Of a stretch of 64,000 nt of DNA, positions 34,887 to 44,813 are shown piece by piece. How positions within the stretch are numbered: position 1 is the first letter of the stretch; each line of letters opens with the position of its first letter. Origin of the DNA: Litoreibacter roseus (GTDB lineage: Bacteria > Pseudomonadota > Alphaproteobacteria > Rhodobacterales > Rhodobacteraceae); NCBI RefSeq assembly GCF_009811795.1, contig NZ_BLJE01000002.1:496001-560000 (forward strand), read 5' to 3'. A program made the translations under genes and the position numbers. Under the pieces are notes generated by a model that did not search any database, had not been told where the DNA came from, and saw nothing but the letters and a program-made list of their open reading frames with translations.

Positions 34887-35762
34887 ATGGGATGTGAAAT
34901 GAAGATGGTCCCCTACGGACAGCCGATTACGCAGGAAATCAGCGTGAGGTCTGGCGCGTCCAAACTTTCCGGGCGTCTCTATCATCCGACGGATACCCCG
35001 CGCGCGATTGTTATTCTGAACGGCGCGACCGGAGTACCGCAAAGTTTTTACACCGCCTTTGCCCGGTGGCTTGCGACGGAACAGAACATCGCCTGCGTCA
35101 CCTATGACTACAGAGATTTCGGTCTATCGGCTGCAGGGCATCCGAAACTGTCGACGGCGACGATGGCTGACTGGGCCGTGCGCGATGCGCAGGCCGTCCG
35201 GGATTATGTCGCGACGACCTTGCCCGGGGCACCGATCTGGATCATCGGGCATTCGCTGGGCGCACTCACTCTGGCCTTTCAGGACCGGATGGATCGGGTC
35301 GACCGGGTGATCACTGTTGCGAGTGGGCCGGTTCACGTCAGCGATCACCCTTGGCCTTATCAGGGTGCTGCGCGGCTTTTCTGGTTTGCCCACGGTCCCG
35401 CAATGACAAGCGCCCTTGGCTACCTGCCGGGCCGTGCCACGGGAATGGGGTCCGATCTACCTGCGAGCGTTTACTGGCAATGGCGGCGCTGGTGTACGTC
35501 CCGCAGCTTCTTCGCGGACGATATCGGCTCTACCCTGCCTTATCCGGACTGGACGGCGATCACCTGTCCGGTCAAATTTGTAGCCGTCGCGGATGATCAG
35601 ATGGTACCGCCTTCGGCTGTCTGGCGGTCGATGGAGTTCTACCGCGCGGCCCCAAAGCGCCAACTAACCCTGGAGCCTGCAAAATATGGCGTGCCGAAAA
35701 TAGGCCATCTCGGGGCGTTTCGCCGCGCAAACGCAGCCTGTTGGGCCGATATCATAGCATAA
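34887..35762 (+). CDS. alpha/beta-fold hydrolase
   Basis: A serine hydrolase of 291 residues. The nucleophile elbow is IGHSLGALTL, the acid is likely D in VAVADDQMVPP, and the histidine lies near KIGHLGAFR. A GGAG site stands eight bases before ATG 34887. Cytosolic, and probably regulated by the adjacent TetR through the twin operators. The substrate may be an ester or lactone that also binds the repressor (inference). Confidence 0.87.
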   Translation: MGCEMKMVPYGQPITQEISVRSGASKLSGRLYHPTDTPRAIVILNGATGVPQSFYTAFARWLATEQNIACVTYDYRDFGLSAAGHPKLSTATMADWAVRDAQAVRDYVATTLPGAPIWIIGHSLGALTLAFQDRMDRVDRVITVASGPVHVSDHPWPYQGAARLFWFAHGPAMTSALGYLPGRATGMGSDLPASVYWQWRRWCTSRSFFADDIGSTLPYPDWTAITCPVKFVAVADDQMVPPSAVWRSMEFYRAAPKRQLTLEPAKYGVPKIGHLGAFRRANAACWADIIA

Positions 35763-35771
35763 GGGAAAGTG

Positions 35772-35871
35772 GGTGAGAGGCTGGACAACGACCCAAGCGG
35801 GGCTCGTTACGGCTGCTTCCTTCCGGATCTGACCGGGTTGGCGAGGCGCTCGCCCGCGCCAACCTCTCACC
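35772..35871 (-). ncRNA. ffs: bacterial small signal recognition particle RNA (4.5S-like)
   Basis: On the minus strand the segment contains the invariant SRP domain IV apical part (GGTCAGATCCGGAAGGAAGC, 35812-35831), which binds Ffh. The ends pair: GGTGAGAGG (35772-35780) with CCTCTCACC (35863-35871), and further stems fill the arms. About 100 bases, the usual size. It lies between the hydrolase and nudC genes with no ORF of its own. Confidence 0.95.
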
Positions 35872-35965
35872 GATCCATATAGGTGTCGCCTGCGAGTCGC
35901 GCAAGCGGGGTTTGCCAAGGTCAAAGCGACATGGCATGACGCGGAACGCGATACCGGGAGCCCCA

Positions 35966-36934
35966 ATGAAACACGCTGAAACCGTCACGTTTGGTGGCTC
36001 TCACCTTGACCGCGCCGCGGAATTGCGCGGCGATCCGGCTGCGCTGGAAGATATGCTTGCTGCGACCAACACCCGCGTTTTGCCAATCTGGCGGGGCAAA
36101 CCCTTGGTCGCGGGGGACAGGCGTGATCAGGGGGGGTGGTTGCCCGCGTCGCATCCCATCTTTGCCGAGGCCGATGAAGCCCCGATCTTTCTGGGGCGGA
36201 GTGAGATGCAAACCGGCCTGTTTGCGCGGGACATCTCGTGCTGGGAGCCCGCGGATCTGGTGGACATGCAAGGGGCATTTTTCGATCCGACAGAGCAATG
36301 GCACCCGTCTGTGCCGGAGGATCACCGGTTCTCGGAATTGCGGGGCGTCATGACCCGCTTGTCTGCGCGGGACGCTGAATTGATCGCGAGCGCGAAGGCC
36401 ATTCTGGGCTGGCATGAAAGCCACGGGTTCTGCGCCTATTGCGGCGCAAAGACGATGCTTGCGATGGCGGGCTGGCAGCGGGATTGCGAGGCGTGCGGCA
36501 GACATCACTTTCCACGCACTGATCCAGTGGTCATAATGCTCATCACCCACGGAAACGCGGTTTTGATGGGGCGCTCGCCGGGTTGGCCGGACGGCATGTA
36601 TTCCTGCCTTGCCGGATTTGTAGAGCCCGGCGAGACGATCGAGGCCGCCGTTCGCCGCGAAGTCTTTGAGGAGGCGGGCATCCGCGTCGGGCACGTGGAG
36701 TATCTGGCAAGTCAGCCATGGCCATTCCCCGCGTCCCTGATGATCGGATGTCACGGCCATGCAGAAACCAGCGAGATCACCGTTGATCCAAGCGAGATCG
36801 AAGACGCCAAATGGGTGACCCGAGAGGAGATGCTTGAGACGTTCGCAGGCAACGATCCAGCGATGAAACCCGCTCGAAAGGGGGCCATTGCACATTTTTT
36901 GTTGCTCAATTGGCTGAAAGACACCCTTGATTAG
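35966..36934 (+). CDS. nudC: NAD+ diphosphatase / NAD-RNA decapping Nudix hydrolase
   Basis: A 322-residue NudC-type enzyme that splits NADH/NAD+ and removes NAD caps from RNA. It shows the zinc ribbon (CAYCGAKT and CEACGRHHFPR), the Nudix box (GFVEPGETIEAAVRREVFEEAGI) and the NudC hallmark SQPWPFP just after. ATG 35966 has a GGGAG site; upstream in-frame ATGs at 35912 and 35936 are less likely. Cytosolic. Confidence 0.95.
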   Translation: MKHAETVTFGGSHLDRAAELRGDPAALEDMLAATNTRVLPIWRGKPLVAGDRRDQGGWLPASHPIFAEADEAPIFLGRSEMQTGLFARDISCWEPADLVDMQGAFFDPTEQWHPSVPEDHRFSELRGVMTRLSARDAELIASAKAILGWHESHGFCAYCGAKTMLAMAGWQRDCEACGRHHFPRTDPVVIMLITHGNAVLMGRSPGWPDGMYSCLAGFVEPGETIEAAVRREVFEEAGIRVGHVEYLASQPWPFPASLMIGCHGHAETSEITVDPSEIEDAKWVTREEMLETFAGNDPAMKPARKGAIAHFLLLNWLKDTLD

Positions 36935-36981
36935 GGGATGGATGGTACAGGGACAAAAACGAAGTTGAGCATTCGAGCAGA

Positions 36982-37470
36982 ATGAGATTTTCGACGAAAG
37001 AAGACCTTGAGATCCCGATAGAGCAAACGTTTGAGATGCTATCGGATTTCGAAAACTACGAGCGCGCTGCGATTAAAAACGGCGCGGATGTGGTGCGTGT
37101 GGATCAAGCGACTGCCAAAGGCGTTGGCATGTCATGGCGTGCGACTGCGCCTGTTCGCGGACGGATGCGGTCCTTTGCCGTGACCCTAACGGAATATGAA
37201 AAACCCAGCGTTATGCGGTTTGACGCGGAATCCGGCGGGATGATCATCAACTTCGTTATCGATCTGGTGCCTTTGTCCCGCAATCGGACCCGCGTCCGGA
37301 TGGAATTGGACATTCGACCGCGCACTCTTTCGGCACGGCTGCTGATGCAATCAGTGCGACTGGCCCGCAATACACTTAACCGCCGCTACAAACGACGCAT
37401 CGCTAACTTTGGCGAAGATCTGGAAGACCGTTATGCCGCCGCCCTGCGCCGAGGGTCGTCTGGCGTCTAA
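36982..37470 (+). CDS. SRPBCC (START-like) family protein
   Basis: A 162-residue protein with the polyketide cyclase/START-like fold: N-terminal KEDLEIPIEQTFEMLSDFENY, an alternating beta core and a C-terminal basic helix (RLARNTLNRRYKRRIANF). It likely binds a hydrophobic ligand; function unknown. It follows nudC by 47 bases and ends in a four-base stop overlap against pheA. Confidence 0.8.
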   Translation: MRFSTKEDLEIPIEQTFEMLSDFENYERAAIKNGADVVRVDQATAKGVGMSWRATAPVRGRMRSFAVTLTEYEKPSVMRFDAESGGMIINFVIDLVPLSRNRTRVRMELDIRPRTLSARLLMQSVRLARNTLNRRYKRRIANFGEDLEDRYAAALRRGSSGV

Positions 37471-38300
37471 TCGCGGGAAAAGGCTGCGGGATAGGTGCCA
37501 AGGATACGTGTCTCGGAGGTAAAGTAATCCAACTCTTCCATCGCGCGTTGTACAGCAGGATCATCCGGGTGCCCCGCGATGTCGGCGTAAAACTGCGTCG
37601 CCGTGAATTCCCCGTCGACCATGTAGCTTTCCAGCTTGGTCATGTTAACGCCGTTCGTGGCAAATCCACCCATAGCCTTGTAAAGCGCCGCCGGAATGTT
37701 GCGGACGCGGAAAACGAAGGATGTGATCATATGGGTATCGCCGCGGCGGCTTGTGTCCGGTTCCCGCGACATGACCAGAAACCGCGTGGTATTCGTGTCG
37801 CTGTCTTCGATGTCGCGGGCCAAGAGGTCCAGCCCGTAGGTTTCGGCCGCAAGTTCTGAAGCAAGGGCACCGACATGGCGATCGTTTGTCTCGGCCAGAT
37901 CGGCGGCGGCCCCGGCGCTGTCTGCGCTAGCCTCGGCCTTGATGTTATGCTTGGCTAAAAATTCCCGGCATTGGGGAATAAGCACCAGATGCGCCCGGAC
38001 AAGCCGGATATCGTCCAGCTTCGCGCCAGGCAACGCCATAAGACTGATCCGGACCCGAACGAACGCCTCGTCAATGATGTGAAGTCCCGACGACGGCAGC
38101 AGGCGGTGAATGTCGGCCACCCGCCCGTAGGTCGTGTTCTCAACCGGAAGCATGGCCAGATCTGCAGCACCCGTTCGCACCGCTTCGATGACATCTTCAA
38201 ACGTCGCGCAGGGCAGTGGATCGTAATCCGGGCGGGCGTCGATACAGGCCTGATGCGAATAGGCACCGGCTTCCCCTTGGAAGGCTATTTTAGGGTTCAT
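37467..38300 (-). CDS. pheA: prephenate dehydratase
   Basis: Converts prephenate to phenylpyruvate for phenylalanine synthesis. The 277-residue protein is the monofunctional form without chorismate mutase: the catalytic domain (1-180) has IAFQGEAGAYSH and the NTTRFLVMSRE segment with its T-R-F motif, and the ACT domain (about 195-275) with the ESYMVDGEFTATQFYADI strand gives phenylalanine feedback. ATG 38300 is preferred to GTG 38315. Divergent from the cytochrome c gene. Confidence 0.95.
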   Translation of the reverse strand: MNPKIAFQGEAGAYSHQACIDARPDYDPLPCATFEDVIEAVRTGAADLAMLPVENTTYGRVADIHRLLPSSGLHIIDEAFVRVRISLMALPGAKLDDIRLVRAHLVLIPQCREFLAKHNIKAEASADSAGAAADLAETNDRHVGALASELAAETYGLDLLARDIEDSDTNTTRFLVMSREPDTSRRGDTHMITSFVFRVRNIPAALYKAMGGFATNGVNMTKLESYMVDGEFTATQFYADIAGHPDDPAVQRAMEELDYFTSETRILGTYPAAFSRD

Positions 38301-38404
38301 TGAACTTTTCTTCACTTTGCGCGTTTGGTCGCGGGTCTATACCTTGCGGAAGGGCACTGGAAAAGAATAGATACCGCTCAAACGCCAAAGAGGTGAGAGA
38401 CGAT

Positions 38405-38923
38405 ATGTTCGACACGATGACTTTTACCAAGATCCTAGGGGCCGTTTGTGGCTCGCTGCTGATTTTCCTGCTCGGTGGATGGGCCGGAGAAATTATCTAC
38501 CACGGCGGTGGAGGTCATGGCGACGAACATGAACAGGCCTATGTGATCGAAGTCGAAGACAGCGCACCTGCCGAAGAGGAAGTTGAGGAAGTCGATTTTG
38601 CGTCGCTTATGGCGGAAGCCGATCCAGGCCGGGGTGAACGGGTGTTTTCAAAATGCCGCGCCTGCCACAAGCTGGAAGATGGCGCTAACGGAACGGGCCC
38701 GCACCTTTACGGTCTTGTCGGGCGTGACATTGGCGAAGTGGATGGCTTCAACTATTCTGGCGCATTGAGCGAAGTCGCCGAAGTCTGGACGCCGGAAAAC
38801 CTCAACGGGTTCTTGGAAGCGCCACGCGACTGGGCTCCTGGCACATCCATGGGATTTGCCGGTTTGAACAGCGCAGAAGAGCGCGCAAACCTTATCGCCT
38901 ATCTCGATACAATCGGCGGCTAA
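38405..38923 (+). CDS. membrane-anchored cytochrome c (cy/c552 type)
   Basis: A 172-residue c-type cytochrome. It has an uncleaved membrane helix (about 7-28), a flexible, strongly acidic linker (about 45-66), and a class I heme domain with C84-R-A-C87-H88 and the axial methionine M149. In Rhodobacter and Paracoccus this kind of protein carries electrons from the bc1 complex to cbb3 and aa3 oxidases without leaving the membrane. GAGGTGAGAG precedes ATG 38405. A terminator follows. Confidence 0.93.
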   Translation: MFDTMTFTKILGAVCGSLLIFLLGGWAGEIIYHGGGGHGDEHEQAYVIEVEDSAPAEEEVEEVDFASLMAEADPGRGERVFSKCRACHKLEDGANGTGPHLYGLVGRDIGEVDGFNYSGALSEVAEVWTPENLNGFLEAPRDWAPGTSMGFAGLNSAEERANLIAYLDTIGG

Positions 38924-38944
38924 GATCAGCTGAATTTATGTCAG

Positions 38945-38972
38945 GCCGCGCCTTCGGGTGCGGCTTTTCTTT
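38945..38972 (+). terminator. intrinsic terminator after the cytochrome c gene
   Basis: GCCGCGCC-TTCG-GGTGCGGC: an 8-bp stem (one G-T pair) closed by a stable TTCG loop, followed by TTTTCTTT. Confidence 0.85.
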
Positions 38973-39089
38973 GCGCTATTGCCTGATATCCAAGGACACC
39001 TCACGAATTCTCAACTTGATTGTTGGGTGAAAGCCGACTCTGGTGGTCTATGTCGTTAAAAACGATATGTGAAATCCGGAGGAGCCTGC

Positions 39090-41009
39090 ATGACACCCGA
39101 GCGTTCTACTGCCCAAACCGCCATAAGGCCAAATACCGAACCGACCGTTGGTTTGAACTGGATGTTGGGAAGTGCAGTCTCGGTTCTGATCATAGCCGCA
39201 ACGACCTTTGCCACGAAGGCCGAGGAGGTTATCGTCTCGCATGGGTATTCGAGCTTCGGCGATCTAAAATACGGCCCCGATTTCGAACATTTGGATTACG
39301 TGAACCCGGACGCCCCAAAAGGCGGCGAGATCTCGACGTGGTCCTTGGGTAATTTCGACAGCTTCAACCAATATGCCCGGCAAGGTGTGGCGGCTGCGCT
39401 GAACACCATTGGTAGCGAATCTGTTCTGACGTCGACCGCAGATGACCCCTACGGCGCGTACTGTTTTTTGTGCGAGACGCTGACCTACGACGAGGATCTG
39501 ACTTTCGTCACCTTCAAATTGCGCGAGGATGTGACCTTCTCTGACGGCTCGCCGATGACGGCTGCCGATGTCGAGTTCAGCAACAGATTATTTCTGGAGC
39601 AAGGCATTGCGGAATATCGGCGTATTGCTGAAGGGTTTGTGGACAGTATTGAGGTGGTCGATGACTACACGATCACCTTCCGATTCAACGAAAGCTCCCC
39701 CGTGCGCGACCGGATCGGTTTTGCGGGTGGTGGACCAGTTTTCTCGAAGACATGGTTCGAGGAAAATGACATTCGGCTCGACCAGAGCACGAACCGTCCT
39801 TTCCTGAGCACAGGGGCCTATGTGCTGGATAGCTTCGATTACAACCGGCAGGTCATCTACGCCCGAAATCCAGACTACTGGGGCGAGGGGATCCCCTTTA
39901 ACATCGGGCGGAACAACTTCGACCGGATACGCGTCGAATATTTCGCGGACCGGGCCGCGGCGCTGGAGGCGTTCAAATCGGGGGACTACCACTTCCGTGC
40001 GGAAAGTGACGCCAAGGATTGGGCCACAGCCTACAACTTTCCGCGCGTTGACGATGGCACCGTTGTGCTGGAAACCACACCGGATGAGACCGTCGGCCCG
40101 ATGCTATCTTTCGTCTTCAACCTTGATCGCGAGAAATGGCAAAACCCGGATGTGCGCCGCGCGATTTCTATGATGTTCAACTTTGAATGGACGAACGAGA
40201 CGCTCTTCTACGGGCTGTTCAAGCGTCCGGTGTCTTTCTGGGAAAACACTGATCTTGCCGCAACGGGCCTGCCAACCGAGGCCGAGATTGCCCTATTGCA
40301 ACCGCTGGTGGATGAAGGACTTCTGCCCGAAAGCATCCTGACCGAAGAGGCCGCGATGCCGCCTGAAAACCGACCCCGGGCCAACCAGCCCGCACGTGGC
40401 ATGTACCGTGAGGCCGGACGTTTGCTGGACGACGCCGGATGGGAAGTCGGAGATGACGGAATGCGCCGGAAGAACGGCGAGGTCCTGTCGGTCAATATCA
40501 TCCAGTACAACCCACTCTATGACCGCGTGGTGAACCCGTTCATCGAAAACCTCGAAGCACTTGGCGTTGCCGCAAATCTGGAGCGGATCGACACCGCCCA
40601 ATATGTAGAGCGCCGCCGTAAGGGCGATTTTGATCTGACGAACCAAGGAATTCAGATGGGGTTTGAGCCATCTATCGGTCTCAAGCAGTGGTTTTCCTCT
40701 GAGACCGCCGATAACAGTTCGCGCAATCTCATGCGGTTGCGGGACCCTGCAGTGGATCGTATTTTACCGATCGTGATCGCGTCAGACACGCTTGAGGATT
40801 TGCAGACTTCCGTTCATGCCCTTGACCGTGTACTTCGCCATATCGGCTTCGCGATCCCGCAGTGGTACAAACAGGAATACTGGCTTGCCTACTATAAGAT
40901 GTATCGCCATCCCGAGCCCCTGCCGCCGTTGGCCATCGGTCTCTATGATTTCTGGTGGTACGATGAAGAAGCCGCTGAAGAGCTGCGCGCCCAAGGTGTG
41001 CTGCGCTAG
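39090..41009 (+). CDS. ABC peptide transporter substrate-binding protein (YejA-like)
   Basis: A 639-residue periplasmic binding protein of family 5, the size and type of YejA, which takes oligopeptides and in E. coli microcin C. An N-terminal leader with a hydrophobic segment (about 30-48) precedes the mature start near EEVIVSHGYSSFG. The middle has the RDRIGFAGGGPVFSK and STGAYVLDSF segments of this class. ATG 39090 has a perfect GGAGGAG site. First gene of the operon. Confidence 0.9.
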   Translation: MTPERSTAQTAIRPNTEPTVGLNWMLGSAVSVLIIAATTFATKAEEVIVSHGYSSFGDLKYGPDFEHLDYVNPDAPKGGEISTWSLGNFDSFNQYARQGVAAALNTIGSESVLTSTADDPYGAYCFLCETLTYDEDLTFVTFKLREDVTFSDGSPMTAADVEFSNRLFLEQGIAEYRRIAEGFVDSIEVVDDYTITFRFNESSPVRDRIGFAGGGPVFSKTWFEENDIRLDQSTNRPFLSTGAYVLDSFDYNRQVIYARNPDYWGEGIPFNIGRNNFDRIRVEYFADRAAALEAFKSGDYHFRAESDAKDWATAYNFPRVDDGTVVLETTPDETVGPMLSFVFNLDREKWQNPDVRRAISMMFNFEWTNETLFYGLFKRPVSFWENTDLAATGLPTEAEIALLQPLVDEGLLPESILTEEAAMPPENRPRANQPARGMYREAGRLLDDAGWEVGDDGMRRKNGEVLSVNIIQYNPLYDRVVNPFIENLEALGVAANLERIDTAQYVERRRKGDFDLTNQGIQMGFEPSIGLKQWFSSETADNSSRNLMRLRDPAVDRILPIVIASDTLEDLQTSVHALDRVLRHIGFAIPQWYKQEYWLAYYKMYRHPEPLPPLAIGLYDFWWYDEEAAEELRAQGVLR

Positions 41010-41024
41010 GTTCGGGGCCAGTCA

Positions 41025-42107
41025 GTGCTAGCCTATATCGTCAGACGTCTGCTGCTTGTGATCCCGACGTTGATCGGGATCATGATCATCAACTTCGCCC
41101 TTACACAGTTCGTACCGGGCGGCCCCATTGAGCAGATCATCGCCCGAATCGAAGGTGGCGGGGACGTCTTCGAAGGGATCAGTGGCAGCGGTGGTGACGA
41201 ACTGACGCTAGACACCGAAAACAGCAATTATGCTGGCGCACGTGGGCTTCCACCGGGCTTTATTGAAGAGCTTGAGCGTGAGTTCGGCTTCGACAAGCCG
41301 CCGTTGGAGCGGTTTCTGACAATGATGTGGAACTACCTGCGCTTCGATTTCGGCGAGAGCTATTTTCGCGATGTCGGCGTGCTGGAGCTTGTAGCGGAAA
41401 AGCTGCCAGTCTCGATATCGCTGGGGCTGTGGTCCACGCTGATCGCCTACATCATCTCTATTCCGCTGGGTATTCGAAAGGCCGTCAAGGACGGCTCGCC
41501 CTTTGACACATGGACGTCTGGCGCCATCATCGTTGCATATGCAATCCCGGGCTTTCTGTTTGCCATCCTATTGCTGGTGCTCTTCGCTGGTGGATCCTAT
41601 CTGCAGATTTTCCCCTTGCGAGGCCTGACTTCGGACAACTGGGAAGATCTGAGTCTGATCGGCAAAGTGCTGGACTACCTCCACCACATCGCCCTACCGG
41701 TTCTGGCATCGACCATCGGGGCCTTTGCCACGCTGACCTTGTTGACGAAGAACAGCTTCCTTGACGAGATCAAGAAACAGTATGTGATTACTGCAAAAGC
41801 GAAGGGGCTTTCGGAAAGTCGGGTCCTTTATGGGCATGTCTTCCGGAATGCGATGCTGATCGTGATCGCGGGTTTCCCCAGCCTTTTCCTCGGAATTTTC
41901 CTGACCGGCTCCCTTATCATCGAGACAATCTTTTCGCTTGATGGCTTGGGACGTCTCGGGTTCGAGGCGGCGGTGGCGCGGGACTATCCGGTTGTCTTCG
42001 GCACGCTTTATTTCTTCGGTCTGATCGGTCTCTTGGTGGGGATTCTGTCAGATCTGATGTATGTGTTCGTTGATCCGCGCATCGACTTTGAAAGCCGCGA
42101 GACATGA
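41025..42107 (+). CDS. ABC peptide transporter permease (YejB-like)
   Basis: A 360-residue inner-membrane permease starting [22 protein letters not shown], with about six membrane helices and the EAA loop region ([20 protein letters not shown]) that contacts the ATPase. The insertion after TM1 (residues 45-75) is as in YejB. GTG start 15 bases after the binding-protein gene; the end overlaps the next by ATGA. Confidence 0.93.
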   Translation: MLAYIVRRLLLVIPTLIGIMIINFALTQFVPGGPIEQIIARIEGGGDVFEGISGSGGDELTLDTENSNYAGARGLPPGFIEELEREFGFDKPPLERFLTMMWNYLRFDFGESYFRDVGVLELVAEKLPVSISLGLWSTLIAYIISIPLGIRKAVKDGSPFDTWTSGAIIVAYAIPGFLFAILLLVLFAGGSYLQIFPLRGLTSDNWEDLSLIGKVLDYLHHIALPVLASTIGAFATLTLLTKNSFLDEIKKQYVITAKAKGLSESRVLYGHVFRNAMLIVIAGFPSLFLGIFLTGSLIIETIFSLDGLGRLGFEAAVARDYPVVFGTLYFFGLIGLLVGILSDLMYVFVDPRIDFESRET

Positions 42108-43210
42108 AGCTGTCGCCGCTCAATCAACGTCGCTGGCGAAACTTTCGTCGCAACAAGCGGGCATTCTGGTCGCTCATCATCTTCAGCATTCTGTTTGGCT
42201 TGTCCTTGTTCGCCGAGGTCATCGCGAACGAAAAACCTATTCTGGTGCAGTACCGAGGAGAATACTTTACTCCGTTCCGCAGCTTTTATCCTGAGACGGC
42301 CTTCGGCGGTGACTTCCGGACGGAGGCAGAGTACCGCGATATAGAGGTGCAATGCCTGATCATCTCGGGCGGACTGGAAGAATGTTTCGACGATCCCGAA
42401 GATGTGATCGAAGACGCCCAAGACGGCGAAGTTGCAGGAAGCGACATCGAAAAGGGTTGGATTTTGACCGCGCCCATTCCCTACAGCTACAATACCGTCA
42501 ACGATATCGACGGCACCGCGCCGTCGCCCCCGGACGGCGATCACTGGCTTGGCACTGACAACGCGGCACGCGATGTTTTGGCGCGCGTGATCTACGGCTT
42601 TAGGCTGTCCATTTTGTTTACACTGATCGTCACGCTGGCCTCATCGGTGATCGGGATCATTGCCGGCGCCATCCAAGGGTATTTCGGCGGGCGAACCGAC
42701 CTGATCTTCCAACGTGTACTGGAGATTTGGGGCGCGACGCCGAATCTTTATGTGATCATCATCATGTTTGCCATTCTGGGACGAAGTTTCTGGCTGCTTG
42801 TCTTCCTATCGATCCTTTTTGGATGGCCTGCCCTTGTGGGGGTTGTCCGTGCCGAGTTCCTGCGGGCGCGCAACTTTGAGTACGTTCGGGCCGCTCGCGC
42901 ATTGGGCGTGTCAAACTGGACGATCATGTTCCGCCACATGCTGCCCAACGCCATGGTGGCCACCCTCACCATTCTGCCTTTCATCATCACCGGAACCATT
43001 GGCGCGCTGGCCTCGCTCGACTTTCTGGGATTTGGCCTTCCTGCGTCGGCGCCGTCCCTTGGGGAACTGACCTTGCAGGCCAAACAGAACCTTCAGGCCC
43101 CTTGGTTGGCGTTCACCGCCTTCTTCACCTTCGCAATCATGTTGTCCCTTTTGGTCTTTATCTTTGAGGGCGTGCGAGACGCATTTGATCCTCGGAAAGT
43201 GTTCCAATGA
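42104..43210 (+). CDS. ABC peptide transporter permease (YejE-like)
   Basis: The second permease, 368 residues, with a first helix at about 20-40, a long periplasmic loop (about 45-145) and five further helices, as in YejE. The [21 protein letters not shown] segment and the EAA loop ([23 protein letters not shown]) are typical. Four-base overlaps join it to both neighbours. Confidence 0.93.
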   Translation: MKLSPLNQRRWRNFRRNKRAFWSLIIFSILFGLSLFAEVIANEKPILVQYRGEYFTPFRSFYPETAFGGDFRTEAEYRDIEVQCLIISGGLEECFDDPEDVIEDAQDGEVAGSDIEKGWILTAPIPYSYNTVNDIDGTAPSPPDGDHWLGTDNAARDVLARVIYGFRLSILFTLIVTLASSVIGIIAGAIQGYFGGRTDLIFQRVLEIWGATPNLYVIIIMFAILGRSFWLLVFLSILFGWPALVGVVRAEFLRARNFEYVRAARALGVSNWTIMFRHMLPNAMVATLTILPFIITGTIGALASLDFLGFGLPASAPSLGELTLQAKQNLQAPWLAFTAFFTFAIMLSLLVFIFEGVRDAFDPRKVFQ

Positions 43211-44808
43211 GCCGACTTCTTGATGTGCAAGACCTTCGCGTGGCGTTCCGTCAGGACGGCGCTGAAACCGAAGCCGTGCGCGGGATCAGCTTCTACGTCG
43301 ACAAGGGTGAGACGGTTGCCTTGGTGGGCGAATCCGGGTCGGGCAAATCAGTGTCCGCGCTGTCTACCGTACAACTTTTGCCCGAGTCGGCTCAGGTATC
43401 AGGTAAGATCAGCTACGATGACAGGGATTTGGCCAACGCGTCCGAGGCTGACCTTCGCCGTGTGCGCGGCAACGACATCAGCTTCATTTTCCAAGAGCCG
43501 ATGACCTCGCTCAATCCGCTTCACACGTTGGAAAAACAGGTCTCGGAGAGTTTGCAGCTACACCAACGCCTGTCCGTGGCGGATGCGCGCATAAAGGTGA
43601 TCGAGCTTCTGGAAAAGGTGGGTATTCGCGACGCCGAAAGCCGCCTGACCTCCTATCCGCACCAATTGTCCGGTGGCCAACGGCAGCGTGTCATGATCGC
43701 CATGGCGCTGGCAAATGGACCGGATCTCTTGATCGCGGATGAACCGACGACTGCGCTTGACGTGACCATCCAAGCCCAAATCCTTGACCTCTTGGCAAAG
43801 TTGAAGGTTCAGGAGCAGATGAGCCTTTTGTTTATCACCCACGATCTGGGCGTGGTGCGAAAGATCGCGGACCGCGTGTACGTCATGCAGCACGGTGAGA
43901 TTGTCGAAAGCGGCCCGACGGCCAGCATCTTTGACAATCCCCAGCATCCCTACACGCAGATGTTGCTGGCGGCCGAGGCAACGGGCCAGCCGGAACCGGT
44001 GGCCGCTGACGCGCCAGAGATTGTTTCGACGGAAGATCTACGGATCTGGTTCCCCATTCAGGCCGGACTTCTCAAGCGCACGGTTGGCCACGTGAAGGCG
44101 GTCAACGCAGCGACGGTCAGCGTGCGCGCGGGTGAAACGCTAGGCATTGTCGGTGAAAGCGGGTCCGGGAAGACGACGCTGGCCCTTGCGATCATGCGGC
44201 TGATCTCTTCCAAAGGTCCGATCTCGTTCGTGGGACGGGAGATTCAGGGGTTGTCCTCTCGGCAGCTGAGACCGCTGCGTGCCGATATGCAGATCGTGTT
44301 TCAGGACCCCTATGGCTCGCTCAGCCCCCGTATGACGGTGGAGCAGATCATTGCGGAAGGCCTTGGCGTGCATGGGACCGAGCCGGGGCGCAATCGCCGC
44401 GATATGGTGTCAGATATCATGCAGGAGGTGGGACTGGAGCCCCAGATGATGCATCGCTACCCTCACGAATTTTCTGGCGGGCAGCGGCAGCGCATCGCGA
44501 TTGCGCGCGCCATGATTCTGCGACCCAAGCTGGTGGTTCTGGATGAGCCGACCAGTGCGCTTGATATGACGGTTCAGGTTCAGATCGTCGAGCTTCTGCG
44601 CGAGCTACAGCGGAAGTACGGGTTGGCCTACCTATTCATTAGCCATGACCTGAAAGTGGTACGTGCGCTCAGCCACAAGATGATCGTGATGCGGCAGGGG
44701 GATGTAGTTGAGGCCGGCGAGGCACAATCTGTTTTCAACGATCCTCAAACCGAGTACACGCAGACTTTGCTGGCAGCAGCTTTGGATCTGAAGGCAAGCG
44801 CCGCCTAG
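43207..44808 (+). CDS. ABC peptide transporter ATP-binding protein, two fused NBDs (YejF-like)
   Basis: A 533-residue cytosolic ATPase with two nucleotide-binding domains in one chain. Each has Walker A ([16 protein letters not shown]), an ABC signature ([18 protein letters not shown]) and Walker B with DEPTTALD / DEPTSALD. Such fusion is typical of YejF. ATGA overlap with the permease. Five bases separate its stop from the convergent carboxypeptidase gene. Confidence 0.95.
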   Translation: MSRLLDVQDLRVAFRQDGAETEAVRGISFYVDKGETVALVGESGSGKSVSALSTVQLLPESAQVSGKISYDDRDLANASEADLRRVRGNDISFIFQEPMTSLNPLHTLEKQVSESLQLHQRLSVADARIKVIELLEKVGIRDAESRLTSYPHQLSGGQRQRVMIAMALANGPDLLIADEPTTALDVTIQAQILDLLAKLKVQEQMSLLFITHDLGVVRKIADRVYVMQHGEIVESGPTASIFDNPQHPYTQMLLAAEATGQPEPVAADAPEIVSTEDLRIWFPIQAGLLKRTVGHVKAVNAATVSVRAGETLGIVGESGSGKTTLALAIMRLISSKGPISFVGREIQGLSSRQLRPLRADMQIVFQDPYGSLSPRMTVEQIIAEGLGVHGTEPGRNRRDMVSDIMQEVGLEPQMMHRYPHEFSGGQRQRIAIARAMILRPKLVVLDEPTSALDMTVQVQIVELLRELQRKYGLAYLFISHDLKVVRALSHKMIVMRQGDVVEAGEAQSVFNDPQTEYTQTLLAAALDLKASAA

Positions 44809-44813
44809 GCGCG

